Origin: Sipunculus nudus
Lineage: Eukaryota; Annelida; Sipuncula; Golfingiida; Sipunculidae
Length of the DNA: 64,000 nt
Assembly (NCBI GenBank): GCA_026874595.1
Contig: CM049314.1
Location: 2,505,318-2,569,317 of the forward strand
Reading direction: 5' to 3'
Part shown: positions 34,980 through 47,514 of the stretch, in pieces
Layout of the letters: each line of letters begins with the position of its first letter
Numbering within the stretch: position 1 is the stretch's first letter
Made by a program: the position numbers and the translations under genes
The notes under the pieces: model-generated
What the model saw: the letters and a program-made list of their open reading frames with translations, nothing else
What the model was told of the DNA's origin: nothing
The model's database searches: none

Positions 34980-36820
34980 GCCCGAAGGGGGCAAAATGAC
35001 TTCTTTGAAATACAAGAAGAATAGGATACCCGTAGACGTATTTTGCTTTCAGTATAGTCGAAACAAGACGGAATTAATCCCATGGGTGGACAAGGGGTTT
35101 ATAAGATGATGCTGGGAAAAGTTTATTCATTTCTCCTATGTATTCATCCGGACTCAACAGTCTGTTTCCTGACTAAAATTCGACACATGTCAGACATATG
35201 TCAGTTATTTCAGAGCTTTGAAGATTTTTTTCGGGGATGGATGGGGAGGCAAAAACCTCACCCACACACACACACACAAATACACACACACACATATATG
35301 AGGAAGTACTCGTGTGCATGGGTGGACGTGTGCTCTGAGATACCTCTCATTCTATTGAAGTTTATATCTGAACAAAATGGTCAAATATTGATGATCAATG
35401 AAGAAAATGCAAGGTAAGTATCGCAATGAGTTATATGTAAATCCTGAAAGTAACAATATTGAATGGTTGTAATGAATATGTAATCGTCTGTCAATGAACC
35501 ATTCAGGGAAAGCCCTGCGGCTAGAGTAAGGGATGGCGTGTTCCATGAAGCGCTGAATGCACGAAAAGACTACCAGAATGGAACGCGACTCAGTGTTTCC
35601 TGTTCTTTAAAAAATGACACTGTGCTTTCCGATACAAACAATCAAAAATATTTTAGACGATATAAGAGTGTTCTGCTGCAGCACAGGTTGTTGGCCCAGA
35701 CAATACTGATGGTGCACAAACAATTTAAACTCTGGAGTATATTTGGAAAAAGAATAAAACTATTGACAGACGGACTGTATCTACAGAATTAATTTGTCCA
35801 CCCTTCTGACAAAACTCTGTATAGTTAAAAAAAATCAAGAAAACTTTCCAGCATCTGTCAAGGTCACAATCGCCGACGTCCACGTTTCATTTTACAATCG
35901 TGTTGCTGAACATTTACAATCTGAATATAAGCAGGAATAAAATTACAATATGATAGGACGTAAGAAAGACTCCTAATGCTTTACAAATATGTAAACATAT
36001 TTGTGAAATCCCCACTGGTAGTTCCGCTACCACGGAATGACCGAATTGAACCATTTCAGTGCAGATATTTTTTTTATAGTGATTAGTTTGACTTGACACG
36101 AACCTTCTAGCGAATATTGTGAACATAACAGCCCTGGTCAGCCAAGGAATTTATGACATTCTCTCCCTTGTTCGTTAAAAGTGTAAAGGAAAACTTTCAA
36201 AAGCGCTGAACATGCGTAAAAGTTTAGATGCGCATATAGCTTAGACCAAGATGCGTAAGCCAATGAAAATGAAAACACAATACATACAGGCGTTGCCAAG
36301 AGTATTGGGCCAGATACTGCATTCTGATAAATCTATGGACACATATGAAATCGAAATATTTGGTTAGAAAAAGCAGAACAAATCCAAGAATTTAAAGAAG
36401 TTAAATCAGGCAGAGCCCCAACTGCCAATACACAGTTCAATAAACAGCTTTGAACTTTGTGGTCCAAATTATTCTAAGCGGTGACAAGAGTAGATGCGTG
36501 GCCTGGAAGGATTTTTTATAGAGGCACGCTAGAGAAAATTATTTTATTTTGTCAGGGATAAGATAATGACTTCAGAATGAAAATATCAGCATTGGCAAGT
36601 AATAAAGCACAAATACATTAGGAAATGTCCATCTTGTATATTTAAAGGAAGGGAACACTCAAAAACTGCATGTTTTGCACAATCCGGAGTGGCCAAGTGT
36701 TGGCACGTGCACCACTGTCCACCTTTAGTGTCAGGAAATGTTATCCGATCTTGCTAGGGCATACTATGCCAAGGGTAATAAATGCTTCATCTCCATGAGA
36801 TTCATTTTAACACCATTTAT
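34980..36820. other. Intergenic with a CA tract
   Basis: No gene I can support. A (CA)n microsatellite at about 35261-35294 feeds a 111-codon frame (35082-35417) that shows no domain. Confidence 0.45.
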
Positions 36821-36829
36821 TGTGATCAT

Positions 36830-37560
36830 GCTTAACGTTTGTTGGTATGTCGTCAAATTCTTCTACGAATTCTGAGTCATCTACGAAAATGTTTTTGCAT
36901 GATGTTGATAGAGCTTTGGCTGTTGCTGTATGAACTTTGTCTCCTGTGGTTTTGTCTTCTCCACGGTCTTCTGTGATTCTGATATTGATTTCTAGGAAGA
37001 CCTCTTTGCTGGATGTTGGGGTCTGGAGATACAGGCCTTGAATTTCGTCTTGTTTTGCGGCACAGTTTTACCCAGTGGCATTTGGTGCCACAGCCTTTAC
37101 ATGTATCATTGTATGCAGGACATCTACCTGGTGGACGGGTTAAACCACAACTCCATCACGGTTTTTGGTGACGTTTTATCTATGACACAGAGACGTTGCT
37201 TTCAAGGTTGACTAATTTGACCTGCAGCCACTGCTTCATATTGGCGACCATCTTTCTTCTCTGGTGTTTTATGTAGTTTATCCAACAGGTCTTTATGGAA
37301 ACTCCCAAATGGAGTGAATGCTATAACTATTTCTAAGATTCTGTCCTTGCATTCGGATTCTGTAAAATAACATTTTTTTATTTGTTGTGACATCTGTTCA
37401 CAAACTCATCAGTGGATTCATTTTGATTTGCCTGAACTGTATCAACTCCATTCTATGAATTCTAAAATTCACTTTGACTTTAAACTAGGTTTCAAATTAT
37501 TCCCATATATCTTTCTGGATCTTTTCTCTCAGATTCTGTCAAACTATATGCATTGATCCT
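36830..37560 (-). pseudogene. LTR-retrotransposon gag fragment with zinc knuckle
   Basis: Minus-strand blocks: ESTDEFVNRC near 37400, FTESECKDRILEIVIAFTPF and KKDGRQYEAVAAGQ (37202-37393), then CPAYNDTC and a CKGCGTKCHWVKLC zinc knuckle, a perfect Cx2Cx4Hx4C (37060-37101). This is the gag layout of Ty3/gypsy-type or related retrotransposons, where the knuckle binds RNA. Frames are interrupted, and no protease or polymerase is recognisable nearby. It is a lone fragment just left of the DIRS element. Confidence 0.65.
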
Positions 37561-38356
37561 CTTTAGCCCATCATCGCCCAAAGCGATCTGTATTTGTTGT
37601 GCCTTTCTTTACATTATCTACTACCTCACGGTCTTTGGAGAATAATTCCATTTTCTGCTTAAACAGCTTAAACTGACAGGCAATATCTGCAACATCCCAA
37701 TTCATTTCATTTGTAAGCCAAGTTTCTACCTTACATTCAGGTTCAAACTATCACTAAGATTACACTAGTTTACAAATGAACAGAAATATGCTAAGATGCT
37801 ATGCAAGTGCAAATATCAATCGTGATTTGACAGGAAAATGTTTCAAAGAAATGAACAGAACACAAGTGTCTTGATTAAAGTCATTGTATATAAAATGTTC
37901 TTGATTTGTAGTATCAGAGTTCTGTGGATAGTGTAAAATGAGTTGATATAAAAAATGTTCTATTAAGCTCTGGCAGTAAATACTCACTTCCGTTGTCAAT
38001 AACAAGTGTAAGATTAAATAGTCTTGTTCTGCTCGTCTGCCTCTGGTAATCCAATGATTGCAGTAAGAAAAGTTGATCATTGTTCTTAATCACCATTATT
38101 AAGCATTCTTTGGTTTTTATTTTGCAAGTGGTATTCCCCTTTGAATAAACATAGTTCTTGTGTTTATGTCGCCTATAGTCAGTGTTCCGTTTATCAAGGA
38201 AACAGCTCCTTGACAATATTGCTTACACTCCACGAGGACAGTCTTTGACGTATGATAGGCAGGCCCCGGTATGGGTTGGTCACTGTGATTTGGTTGACAC
38301 AGTGGACTTGTTATGACAGGCAAGTTAAGCACATGGCTGTGCTGGTACTGGTAGAC

Positions 38357-38652
38357 TTGAAAATTAAACGAGCCCTACCTGTAAGGTGAAGTTTAATTGA
38401 AGTTCTGCCGATCTTCTGTCAGGAACGAAGGAGTCACATGAGATAATGAAGTCCAGCTGCTGGTCAGTCTTTAACGCATAAATGGCCTCAAGAAGTTTGG
38501 TTAACGTTAAAGTTAACCACGAGTTAATCGGGTGGGTATCCTAGTATAAAGGGCTAAACATGTAACTCCTTCGTTCCTGACAGAAGATCGGCAGAACTTC
38601 AATTAAACTTCACCTTACAGGTAAGACTCATTTAATTTTCAATTCTACCTCA
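38357..38652. repeat. Long inverted repeat at the DIRS 3' end
   Basis: Arms 38357-38434 and 38575-38652, 78 bp each. The inner 59 bp (38376-38434 and 38575-38633) are perfectly complementary, including GAAGTTCTGCCGATCTTCTG; the outer 19 bp have a few mismatches. Loop 140 bp, itself containing a near-palindrome GGTTAACGTTAAAGTTAACC. DIRS elements end in inverted and internally complementary repeats rather than direct LTRs, and this sits just past the recombinase. Near-perfect arms suggest a recent or converted structure. Confidence 0.85.
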
Positions 38653-38849
38653 CATCTGTCAGTCACTCCAGAGTCACATGAGACTTTAAAGCCTTGAGGC
38701 CATGAATAGAAAATGAGAAAATACCGACAGAAAAAACAATACTCCAAATCAATATAAAGCAAAAAATTATTATAATTCCCAAACTATAATCATGAAGTAA
38801 AAAATTATATATAATCGACTATACTAAGTTTATATGCAAAATTAGCCAT

Positions 38850-39817
38850 CTAAAATATGAGTATCAAAGGGTGATGTTGAGTCCCCCAAAGGTTTGTTAT
38901 AAAACTTTGCAAAAGTTCCGACATTGGTCCATCCAACATTTTGAGGATCGTATCAACATCACAATCACTACTCTGTGCTGCTGATGTAGCAGCAGCCTTA
39001 GTACTGTGTGCACTTAAACAGGTGATGTCAACTCCAGCTCTCTGCATAACTGTTTTAATCCATCTGTTGATGGTGTCTTTGCAAACTGGCCTATGAGGTT
39101 TCTGATAGCTAATTAGCAATTGCTCTTGCGAGGGGTCTCTTAGTAATCTAGTATTATCTAAATAAAGCTTAAGGTGTCTGACTATACATAGGTCCTTATT
39201 GCTATAATGATGCAAATAAATATTGGATAAATGATATCCCGGTCTTGACTGTTTCATCAGCTCATCTATGTACAAAATGCATCCTTCATTTGTAAATTTT
39301 AATCTCAAAGGGGAGTGTTTAAGAGATTTGATAGCTTGTAATCTTTGCCCTGTCAAAAGAGCCAATAAAATGGTTAATTTTAGAGTCAAATTAGGTAGAG
39401 AAATCTCTTCTAAAGCAAATGTCTCCAGATAATTAAGCACCACTTTCACACCCCAGGTGTTTACATAGCGGGGCAATGAGGGCCGCTGGTTGTAGATTCC
39501 TTTGAGGAGCCGCGTCACATCTGGAGGGCCCCTAGGGTCCTCCTATCAATGAAACTAATCACAGAAGATAACGCACTGTGGGCAGTGTTAACAGCACTGT
39601 ATCCTGACCCTGCAGTATAAAGTTCAGCTAAGAAATCCAAAACATACTTTATATGTTGCGAAAAGGGATTAACATCCTCTGAAGCACAGTACATTTCCCA
39701 TCTTTTAAGATATGTGTCATACTGCTTTTGGGTTGAGGGTCTCCAACTTGATAGGATGAGTTCATTAACTTTGTTTGAAAATTCATTTTGTCTGAGACAT
39801 TCCCAGACAAGCTGCAT
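38850..39817 (-). pseudogene. DIRS tyrosine recombinase
   Basis: Two overlapping frames. 39515-39817 holds the core-binding part (SSWRPSTQKQYDTYLKRWEM). 38850-39518 holds the catalytic part (LTGQRLQAIKSL with the first Arg; DTINRWIKTVMQRAGVD; AHSTKAAATSAA). The HxxR motif reads HSTK, so the second Arg is replaced by Lys. The box that should hold the nucleophilic Tyr (GWTNVGTFAKFYNKP) is present near 38935-38890 but in another frame. In live elements this enzyme inserts a circular DNA by strand exchange. Frameshifts plus R-to-K predict no activity. Confidence 0.8.
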
Positions 39818-39826
39818 GCCAAAGTG

Positions 39827-40467
39827 CTAGTTTTTAAGCAGAGGATGTACATTCTCTGGCCAATGAAGTAACACAAACAGTTCCTTCCTTGCTGGTAACA
39901 GAATCGGGTAATCTGTTAGGAGTCTCATGACTGATGGGTACCATGACTGGGTTGGCCAATTTGGAATAATTAGCAGGCCCTGTGCTTTGTCAGACTCTAT
40001 CTTCTGAACCACCTGATGTATTAAACTGAAACATGGAAACGCATAGAAATGTATATCAGTCCATGAGTAAATGGTGCAGCAGGCTGGGGTGTCCATGAGA
40101 CAAAGGTGTCCAGTTGTTTATTAAGCCTAGAGGCAAACAAGTCAACAGTTGGTTTCACATAGCACTGGGGCAGTAATTTTGAAAAAAAAAATAATGAATT
40201 CAGAATCCACTCAGTATCTGTTTTAAACTCTCTGCTCTGTCTATCAGCAGTCACATTGGTCACTCCTGGCAAGTGACAGGCTGTAAGCCAGATACCCCGC
40301 TGTAGTGCCGACTCCCAGATAGATCGAGCTATCTCATTACACTCAAGAGAATGACTGCCCCCCATTTCTTTAACATATGCCACACCTGTAGTATTGTCCA
40401 TCTTGACTCTGATGTGGGTATTTGTCACATGTGAAAATGTCGCCTTCAGCGACAAGAAACAGGCCAA
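39827..40467 (-). pseudogene. DIRS RNase H region
   Basis: Block 40021-40467 has KMDNTTGVAYVKEMGGSHSL with the catalytic-type Asp, then CNEIARSIWESALQRGIWL, ADRQSREF and VDLFASRLN. Block 39827-40096, in another frame, has FYAFPCFSLI and IIPNWPTQSWYPSVMRLL, the usual tail before the recombinase in these elements. One frameshift near 40090 separates them. The tail block shares the frame of the recombinase start, with one TAG between. Confidence 0.8.
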
Positions 40468-40733
40468 AAGTTCAAGTTTGTTAATGTGGCCAGACTCTGA
40501 GACGCTAAAAGGACCTCCTGTTGAGATGTTGAATTCCTTATGGTGACAGCCCTACCTTTTACTACTAGCATCTGTTTCTAAAGTGTAGTCTGGATGCTCA
40601 AGCTGAACAGCGGTGGATGACTGATCGATATTAGCTGACCACCACTCAAAATCTTTAATAGATTTCCCAGAAAGCTGCATATGTTTGTCAAAATCCCCAT
40701 AGGCATCTTTAAGAGCAGCAATTTTGTCATTCT

Positions 40734-41660
40734 CTATTTGTCTATAAAAAGTGGCCCATGAGACACTGCCGGAAAACAGGATACTAACAGCCCAATAACT
40801 TTTGCAACTTCTCTAATAGTAGGAAAAGAAGCCCTTCCTAATCTGTGACAGGCTTCAGATATTCTTTTTGATTTTTCCCTTGTTAGAGACACTGACATAT
40901 TAACAGAGCTGAGTACAAATCTCAAAAAAATAATACGCTGAATAGGCAGAAAAACTGACTTCTCAGGATGGACAATGAATCAAAGTCTGTCAAACAGCAT
41001 AACAGTAGCCTTAATATTTTCTGTGCATTCCTGATAATCATGGCTTTGAAGATAGCTATCATCAATGTAGCCCACCGATAAATAACCTTGTTTACGTAGT
41101 TCAGAGTAAACCACTTTGCACAGTTTTGTAAATATCAGTGGTGCACAAGTTAGACCTTGAGGCATAGCTACAACTTATAGAGTTTCCCCTTCCAGAAAAA
41201 TTTAGGTATTTCTGATGTTCCTCCGCAATCTTCACAGAATAATATGCGTCTTTCAAATCAATAGATGCCATGTAACAACCTTGCCTCATCATGCGAATAG
41301 CATGTGATTCAGAATCCATTTTAAAATGGCGATATTTCACAAATTTGTTGAGGCGGCTTAAATTCAAAATCATCCTGTATGAGATGCCATCACTCTTTTT
41401 CCGTAGGAAAACATTGGATAAAATCTCTCCTTTTTCATGGGCACATATAGTTATGCCTTTTTGTCTAACAATTTATGAATTTCATTATTCATAGCAATTG
41501 TTTCATTGCTATTATAGATTTAGGCCAAGACTTTTGAACAGGTTCTGATTCAAAGTCAATTTTATAACCATGCACGATGCTCAGAATTTCTCTATCTGAA
41601 GTAAGGTTTTCCCATTCATTCACAAAATGTGAAAGTCTGCCTCCGATAAAAACAGTTTTT
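40734..41660 (-). pseudogene. DIRS reverse transcriptase
   Basis: Reading right to left: FIGGRLSHFVNEWENLTSD and FESEPVQKSWP (41650-41540), LSRLNKFVKYRHFKM and YMASIDLKDAYYSVKI (41101-41373, box A with Asp), MPQGLTCAPLIFTK then VGYIDDSYLQ (40980-41165, YIDD box C), then TIREVAKVIGLLVSCFPAV and GPLFIDK (40734-40925). Catalytic Asp residues are retained, but at least two frame changes break the chain (near 41540-41370 and near 41170). Confidence 0.82.
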
Positions 41661-41683
41661 CTGTTTTATATGCAGGTAATTGT

Positions 41684-42737
41684 TCAAAGGAAAAAACATT
41701 TTTCCTGAATAGAAATAAGCTGGCCTACCTTTTCTGGAGAGATGCTTGAGGGGTTAATTAATGGTTCTCCCCCTCCTTTTTCTTCCAGTGTTTCTGGGGG
41801 CTGTGCTGCCTCTGGTGTTTCTTGTACCAGTGCTTGCCTTTGGCCCCTTGCTACCCGTTTTTTGACTGGTAACTGTCCTTTGCAACATGGGTGGCTTGTT
41901 TTACATCTCTCATGTCTTTCTGGAGATCCTCTCCAAATAAGAGTTGAGAGGGAGCTGTATTCACCCCGCACAATCCTGCATAAATCTGTTTCAGTGCAGG
42001 CTAAATGAAGTTTTTACGCTTCATGGACAAAGCCAATGAAGCATTGCCAAGCAATGCTATGGCATCCACTGCCTGTCTGAGTGGCTCTTTTTTCCCCGAG
42101 GAGATCAGTGTTTCAGCCAAGTTAGCCAGTTTTCCAGAGGCTTTTATGACAGATTTCTGTATTTCTGCGAATTTCCCATCTCTAAGCTTCTATTCTCTCC
42201 TCATTTTACTCCAAATTTCCTTGTTTACTCTGGGCACCACCATGGCCTCACAATTTTTTTGGCTAAATAAAGTTCAAATTGTTTGTAGAGCAGGTCAGTA
42301 GACAGTGGCAGGGTGAAACGTTTGTTAATAACTTTGGCCAACTTATCCTTAATGTCAGGGCTAACAGCTTCCTCTTCATTGAGCTCCTGCTCAATGGTAT
42401 CAAGAATATCATCAGTGATACCAGGATTATCCATACTGCTATCCAGTAAGTTGGATATATCCTCTTCATCATCCTCAGATTCGTTCTCAGAATATTCTGA
42501 TGCCTTCCTTTTAGTTGCTGAGGATGATGGTGGGCCGGCAATCACGACAGTGGCACCAGGCTGAGCACTGGGCCCTGGCCATCCCATATGGGTACATGCC
42601 TGACCCAAGGAAGACATCGCTTCACTCATTTTTTCCATATTATTGTTCAGTGACTTCATAAAGTTCAAAATGTTCATATCACTCTCATCAACTTGAGGTA
42701 CATTATCCTCTCGTGGAAACTTATCACTATCCTCCAT
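41684..42737 (-). pseudogene. DIRS gag-like ORF
   Basis: The likely start is the ATG at 42737 (MEDSDKFPREDNVPQVDES). The upstream in-frame extension to 43055 crosses the terminal repeat and is probably not coding. An acidic stretch (about 42520-42410) follows, then DKLAKVINKRFTLPLS and YLAKKIV. The frame breaks near 42255 and continues in another frame as VVPRVNKEIWSKM, KFAEIQKSVIKASGKLANLA and ALLGNASLALSMKRKNF, a pattern typical of DIRS gag. The last part (41684-41971) is basic. Confidence 0.7.
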
Positions 42738-43055
42738 AACACTTGCACTGTGGGAGATGTGATACACAAAGATAAGAGAGTTAGTAGTAACACGTGTTGA
42801 CTGTAGCGAAGCTAGCTTCACACTGACCAGCAGCTGGACTTCATCATCTGATGTGACTCTGGAGTGACTGACAGATGTGAGGTAGAATGATACACACTGG
42901 TTAAGTGCTAAATGTAGTGCCTTCTGGCTTGTGGACAGCTCTTGTGTCCTTGTGCGGCATCCTGGGGGTGACACACTTGTTGCTGTTATCCCTGTGCCCG
43001 TAGGAACTACGTAAGCAACAAGCATACCCCTTGTCAGTGTAACCCATAGTTTCAC

Positions 43056-46000
43056 ACTGGTGCAGGGCTGGAATGCCTACATCCATTAAACAAGGTTTTA
43101 TAGGTATATACTTTGGTTCAAACGTGGTAAAAAGAGTCCTGGTTCACCTTCATGCCTCAACACCGCTGCCACTATGAAGTAATTATGAGTCCTTGTTTAT
43201 CAAACAGATTTATTATGTATTAAAGGTTGATCCTTTAGAGAACACATCTTGTAGATAGCGTGGCTGCCTGACTAATCACTAGTTCTCCTAATAATGATAA
43301 TAGAGTTCCTAATATAATCGTAATTTAATATTACAACAGCTGTGATAAAGCATATTCGGTTACCTATAACTGGATGATTCCAGGACACGTCAGCTGTGAA
43401 AGACATTGATTCTAAGCACAGATGGAATATTCTGGGCGTGTGTCGTGAACTTTACCTCGAAGGGTACACGAGTATATTCCAATGAGGGATTGTTGATAGT
43501 CGGAGCTCCATGTATCTATGAGTGGACTGATTGTACTGTGTACACAGCGCAAGAAAATAGTGAGTCGAGCGGCGCAACATTCCGATGTCACGTGTGCGCT
43601 ATCATGTAATCAGAAGACGTGTAAACAAGGTATTACTCAACGTAGTGTTCTTAACAGACTTGGTGCTTATATCTGTGTTTATTATCTAACTTTTGTGACC
43701 ATCAGAACTTGTATGTATGGAGCGCCTCTCCGGAGAAATGTAAAAGAATGTTTTATTTAATATATTGATTTGTTTTTGTTCACCAATGTTTGATTTATCT
43801 TTTGGAGTGTACATATGTGTTTGTTCAGCCAGCTGGATTGACTGTTAAAAGAACCTGACGTTCACATCTTAAGGGGTGTAAACGTGTCCAGCAACGTCAC
43901 ATGGCGGAAAATAAGAAGAGTTCTGTGAAAGAATATAAATGGCATGCTTAAAGTGCTCTTACGAAAACAATCTTAACTTCGTGCATGCACAATGCCGTCA
44001 CGCAGTTTTTTCTGGTTGTCAATATGGATGGGTATACTAACAGCTAGTACATATAGAAGCCCGTACGTCTAACAAAACGGCGTAATATGAACTTTTTTTT
44101 TAAACGGAATAACCTAAACTAAGTTTATATATACAAACCCAGAGTAAGTAAAAAATCACATAAATTCTACAAATAAGGCAGGTGAACAGCTGACAATCAC
44201 TGTGTTTGTAACGTTTAATACACCTGCCATGCTTTTGTCAATTTAATGGTCAACTTTTAATGATAAAATACGTGAGCGCTATATGGTGGGGACGGGGTTG
44301 CATTTTCCCCCAACTTTTCGACCAGGGGGACATACTATATTATGCCGACCCATATTTTACTTCAGAAGGTATCAATATGCTATTCCTGATACTGCCAGTA
44401 ATCTTATCTCATAGAACATTTTTTCTTTTAAATTTATTTTTGTTAAAAGAAAAAAGCGAACATTTTAAATTCATTGTAATCAAAGAATACAAGAAAATTA
44501 GCAACTTTCTGTTTATGTATACAACTTGCAAGGGTAGCGTTTATACCCCATAAATAAACGTTTTTTGTTCAAAGCAGCCTTTTGACTGTTTGCACACTGC
44601 ATGCTTTTTATTGACTAGCTAGCGATGCCATCAATAGGTAATAATATAACAGATTTTGCACATATTTTGGTATGACGCACTTGAGTCATGTCATTGCATC
44701 AAGGAGCTATATTAAATATCGTAGGAAATGCTAGCTACGTAAACACCTCACGTGTAGATCATTGATATAAATCATTAAACTATAAAAGTGGATCACAAGA
44801 AATTTTTTCCCCAAATCACGGTGCGGGTATCACAGCCAATTTCGGCATAGAAAACGTTTACGTTCTTAGTGTGTAAAACTGGACTGGGTATTGCCATCAC
44901 AGAGCCTAACTGGTGACACAGAAAACGCAACTTGATAAACTGTTACCAAACTTTGCGTTAGTTAACCAATGGATAAACACAGAGAAACAAAGTCCAAAGA
45001 CACCGGGGTCAGTATTCCGTCAGTACACGTACACCTAACGACCTAGCGACAATAGCTCTCAATAACCCACTAAACTTAATTAGTACCGCTGATCGGGGTA
45101 TTTGTTTTTATTCATGGGGGAGTGAACACCTTTGAGCCGGATATCCGCAGAATCTCATTCGTAGATTTTAGAAAATATGGTTGCCGAATGTTGCATTTTT
45201 ACTTTTTGGTTAATAGAGGTAAATTTCGGTTTCATCAATTATAATTTCGGAAGAAACGAATACGGAAATTCGAGGCTCTACCGTAATAAAATTATTGTCA
45301 TCCTCCCAAAAAATAAGCCCTGATATCAATTTTCGAAATAAAAGTTGTTAACTAAAATGGGTTACAATATTGCAAATATTGTAATTAATGCAGTTATTTT
45401 TTTATTAAAACCAGAACTTGTTTTCACTGCAAAATAACTAGAGACGGGTCCAAGGTCATAAGTGGTGTCCCACTGAGATTCTTGAGAGCAAAGGGTTTTA
45501 TTTGATGTTGGTTTCTGGAAGGAAAATAATCTCAGTTATTGTTTACACTGTTTCAAAATTGCTTATTTGTTGCAGAGAAATTGTGACAAAATTTCGAACC
45601 AGGGAGATGAGCACCCCTCCCACACAAACACTGTCGACCGATACATGCCTTTGACATTAGTCATTAACTCTCCCATATAGTTCTGGATCTAAAACTGTAT
45701 CATAACAGTATATAGACCATTTCAGCCTTAAGTCAGCTACTTCGAGAAAAACTCGTCTTAAGGGGGTTTTAATGTCATATCAGTCGAGCCTTTCCTTGTG
45801 AGAATTTCATAAAGTGCGCGTCTTTGCAGTGTTTGTAGATTTGGAAGATTTTCTTGATTTTCTTCTCTTTAAAATTATTACATGCTTATGATTACATCTA
45901 TATACTCTCTACATAAGTAACTGATACCAAGTAAATGTAAACTCAAATAGCTTTACTAAAAAAATTTAGGCTTTTGTTATAATATGACTTACGCACCATT

Positions 46001-46240
46001 GTGCTAAAGATGACTTATGAAAACAAGAGCAGGTGGCATCTAGGTGGCAGCAATAGCCTCACTCAGTAAGGATCGCTGTCCAAATTCAAGTTCGGCCGAG
46101 TCCCAAGGTGTCCAGATTTTAATTTTACTGTAGATCGCTCTTCTTCAGAATCTCTCCCTGATGGTTTATGATTGATATGTTTGTAGAACATCAACATTTT
46201 TCAACTAAGACTTTAAACGTAGAGCTTTCTTGGCCATATA
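43056..46240. other. Intergenic, no gene recognised
   Basis: Short open frames only, including a 97-codon frame at 44260-44553 without recognisable domain. No RNA gene or clear repeat. Confidence 0.45.
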
Positions 46241-46241
46241 T

Positions 46242-46340
46242 GGCGGCGGCCATTTTGTTGGGTTATTTAATTACTATTGCCTGACTGAATATGTTTTGCT
46301 TTGGTCAGTTATAATTAAATAACCATACAAATGGCGGCCG
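46242..46340. mobile_element. Short palindromic miniature element
   Basis: Left arm GGCGGCCATTTTGTTGGGTT then ATTTAATTA (46245-46273) and right arm TAATTAAATAACCATACAAA then TGGCGGCC (46312-46339) pair with one gap and two mismatches around a loop of about 39 bp. It may be a folded MITE. No target duplication was confirmed. Confidence 0.6.
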
Positions 46341-46813
46341 CTCTATAATTTAATTTATAAAATTAGTTCTAAATCAATGTTTAGAATGTTTTCTCTCGAT
46401 AAACAAGATCTATCTCCTTTAATATTTCTTGTCCATATTGACAGTTTTTGCAAGCCTTAAGATTAGAAGGGGAAATAAAATATTAAATGAAATATCAACA
46501 AATGTCTTTCGAAGCTTGAAGTCGTGTTTGTTAAAATGTTTATGTTGCTAATCACAAGTAAGAGTTCAAGCTCATATTCCAGGTTTCGGATCCTTCATCT
46601 TCGGAGAAGAAGTATTTACTGTATACACCGAGGCCTTGTGCAATATATTAAGGTCTACAGATGCAGCACAGGGTAATTAAATCCGAAAATTTACACCTGA
46701 AAAAGGCAGTTACTCACTGTAAGGACAGTGTGCAGTTACCCCAAACCACTATCGCTTCTGATCAGCTCCAGTGGTTATGTCAAAATATTGAAAGTCTCGT
46801 TCATATATATATA

Positions 46814-46994
46814 CAGTGAAACCTCGTTGTGTCGAACTTGCTTAAGTTGAATACCCCGCTTATGTCGAAGTTACAGACTCGATATTCCGGACAACTCCAG
46901 TTAAATTATAACCAGATAAAACCCGCTTGTGTCGAACCTCGGATGTGTCGAAGTTTTCTGAGGGTCCGTTCAACTTTGACACAACGGGGTTTCA

Positions 46995-46997
<3 letters not shown>
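46814..46997. mobile_element. pogo/Tigger-type MITE
   Basis: 184 bp with inverted ends CAGTGAAACCTCGTTGTGTC and, reversed, CAGTGAAACCCCGTTGTGTC, flanked by TA on each side. CAGTGAAACCTCGTT-type ends with TA target sites are typical of the pogo/Tigger branch of Tc1/mariner. The interior repeats the GTGTCGAAC phrase. No transposase. It sits in a TA microsatellite. Confidence 0.88.
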
Positions 46998-47048
<51 letters not shown>

Positions 47049-47051
47049 ATG

Positions 47052-47096
<45 letters not shown>
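46998..47096. repeat. TA microsatellite
   Basis: About 100 bp of TA with GTGTATG interruptions near 47045. The matching short tract before the MITE (46805-46813) suggests that the element inserted into an existing TA repeat. Confidence 0.95.
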
Positions 47097-47098
<2 letters not shown>

Positions 47099-47104
47099 GA
47101 TAAA

Positions 47105-47205
47105 AAAATAGAAATGGTGCCGAATATGAATTCGAACCCGGTGCCTGTGACAAACAAAGCAGACGTTTACCGCTTTTTAATAAAGCTATCTTCAACAGGA
47201 AGGCC
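47105..47205 (-). mobile_element. Possible tRNA-derived SINE head
   Basis: On the minus strand a B-box-like GGGTTCGAATTC lies about 45 bp after an A-box-like ATAGCTTTATTAAAAAGCGG, a spacing that fits a pol III tRNA-type promoter. The structure does not fold as a full tRNA, so a SINE relic is more likely. Weak. Confidence 0.35.
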
Positions 47206-47514
47206 AGTAGGACGCTTTTATGTGCACGGTTACAAATAAAAAAAATGAAACTTGAAATAAAAATTGCCAGACATGTAAATAGGAATGCAGTCACTTTATT
47301 TTACGCCCCATCACCGATATGGTACATCCTATCAACCAATTAATAATATATACAAAGTAATTACATTTATAACACAATCTTGGTGAAAGTGTTCAAATGT
47401 GTCTTATTTCGCTCATCTAGAAAACACGGTTTTCCACATGCAATCTAAACAGCACTAAAATGTATCACATTTTTTCTTAGTTAGCTAGTAAGGTTTGTAT
47501 ATTACTGTTACAGA

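Larger units (their letters stand above)
38357..42900 (-). mobile_element. DIRS-like tyrosine-recombinase retrotransposon
   Basis: Minus strand, right to left: gag-like ORF, reverse transcriptase, RNase H, then tyrosine recombinase. A perfect 35-bp inverted match joins 38655-38689 (CTACCTCACATCTGTCAGTC start) to 42851-42885, the inverted terminal repeats expected of the group. A further inverted match links 38446-38467 (TGAAGTCCAGCTGCTGGTCAG) to 42824-42844. Frameshifts break gag, RT, RNase H and recombinase, so this copy is non-autonomous, yet its domains are well preserved. The exact right boundary is uncertain. Confidence 0.85.

Noticed and set aside
42738-43055. Upstream extension of the DIRS gag frame
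   Set aside because: It crosses the inverted terminal repeat of the element; the ATG at 42737 is a more natural start.
46829-47294. Tyr-Ile repeat proteins over TA tracts (also near 1.7, 3.5 and 28.1 kb)
   Set aside because: They are translations of TA microsatellites.
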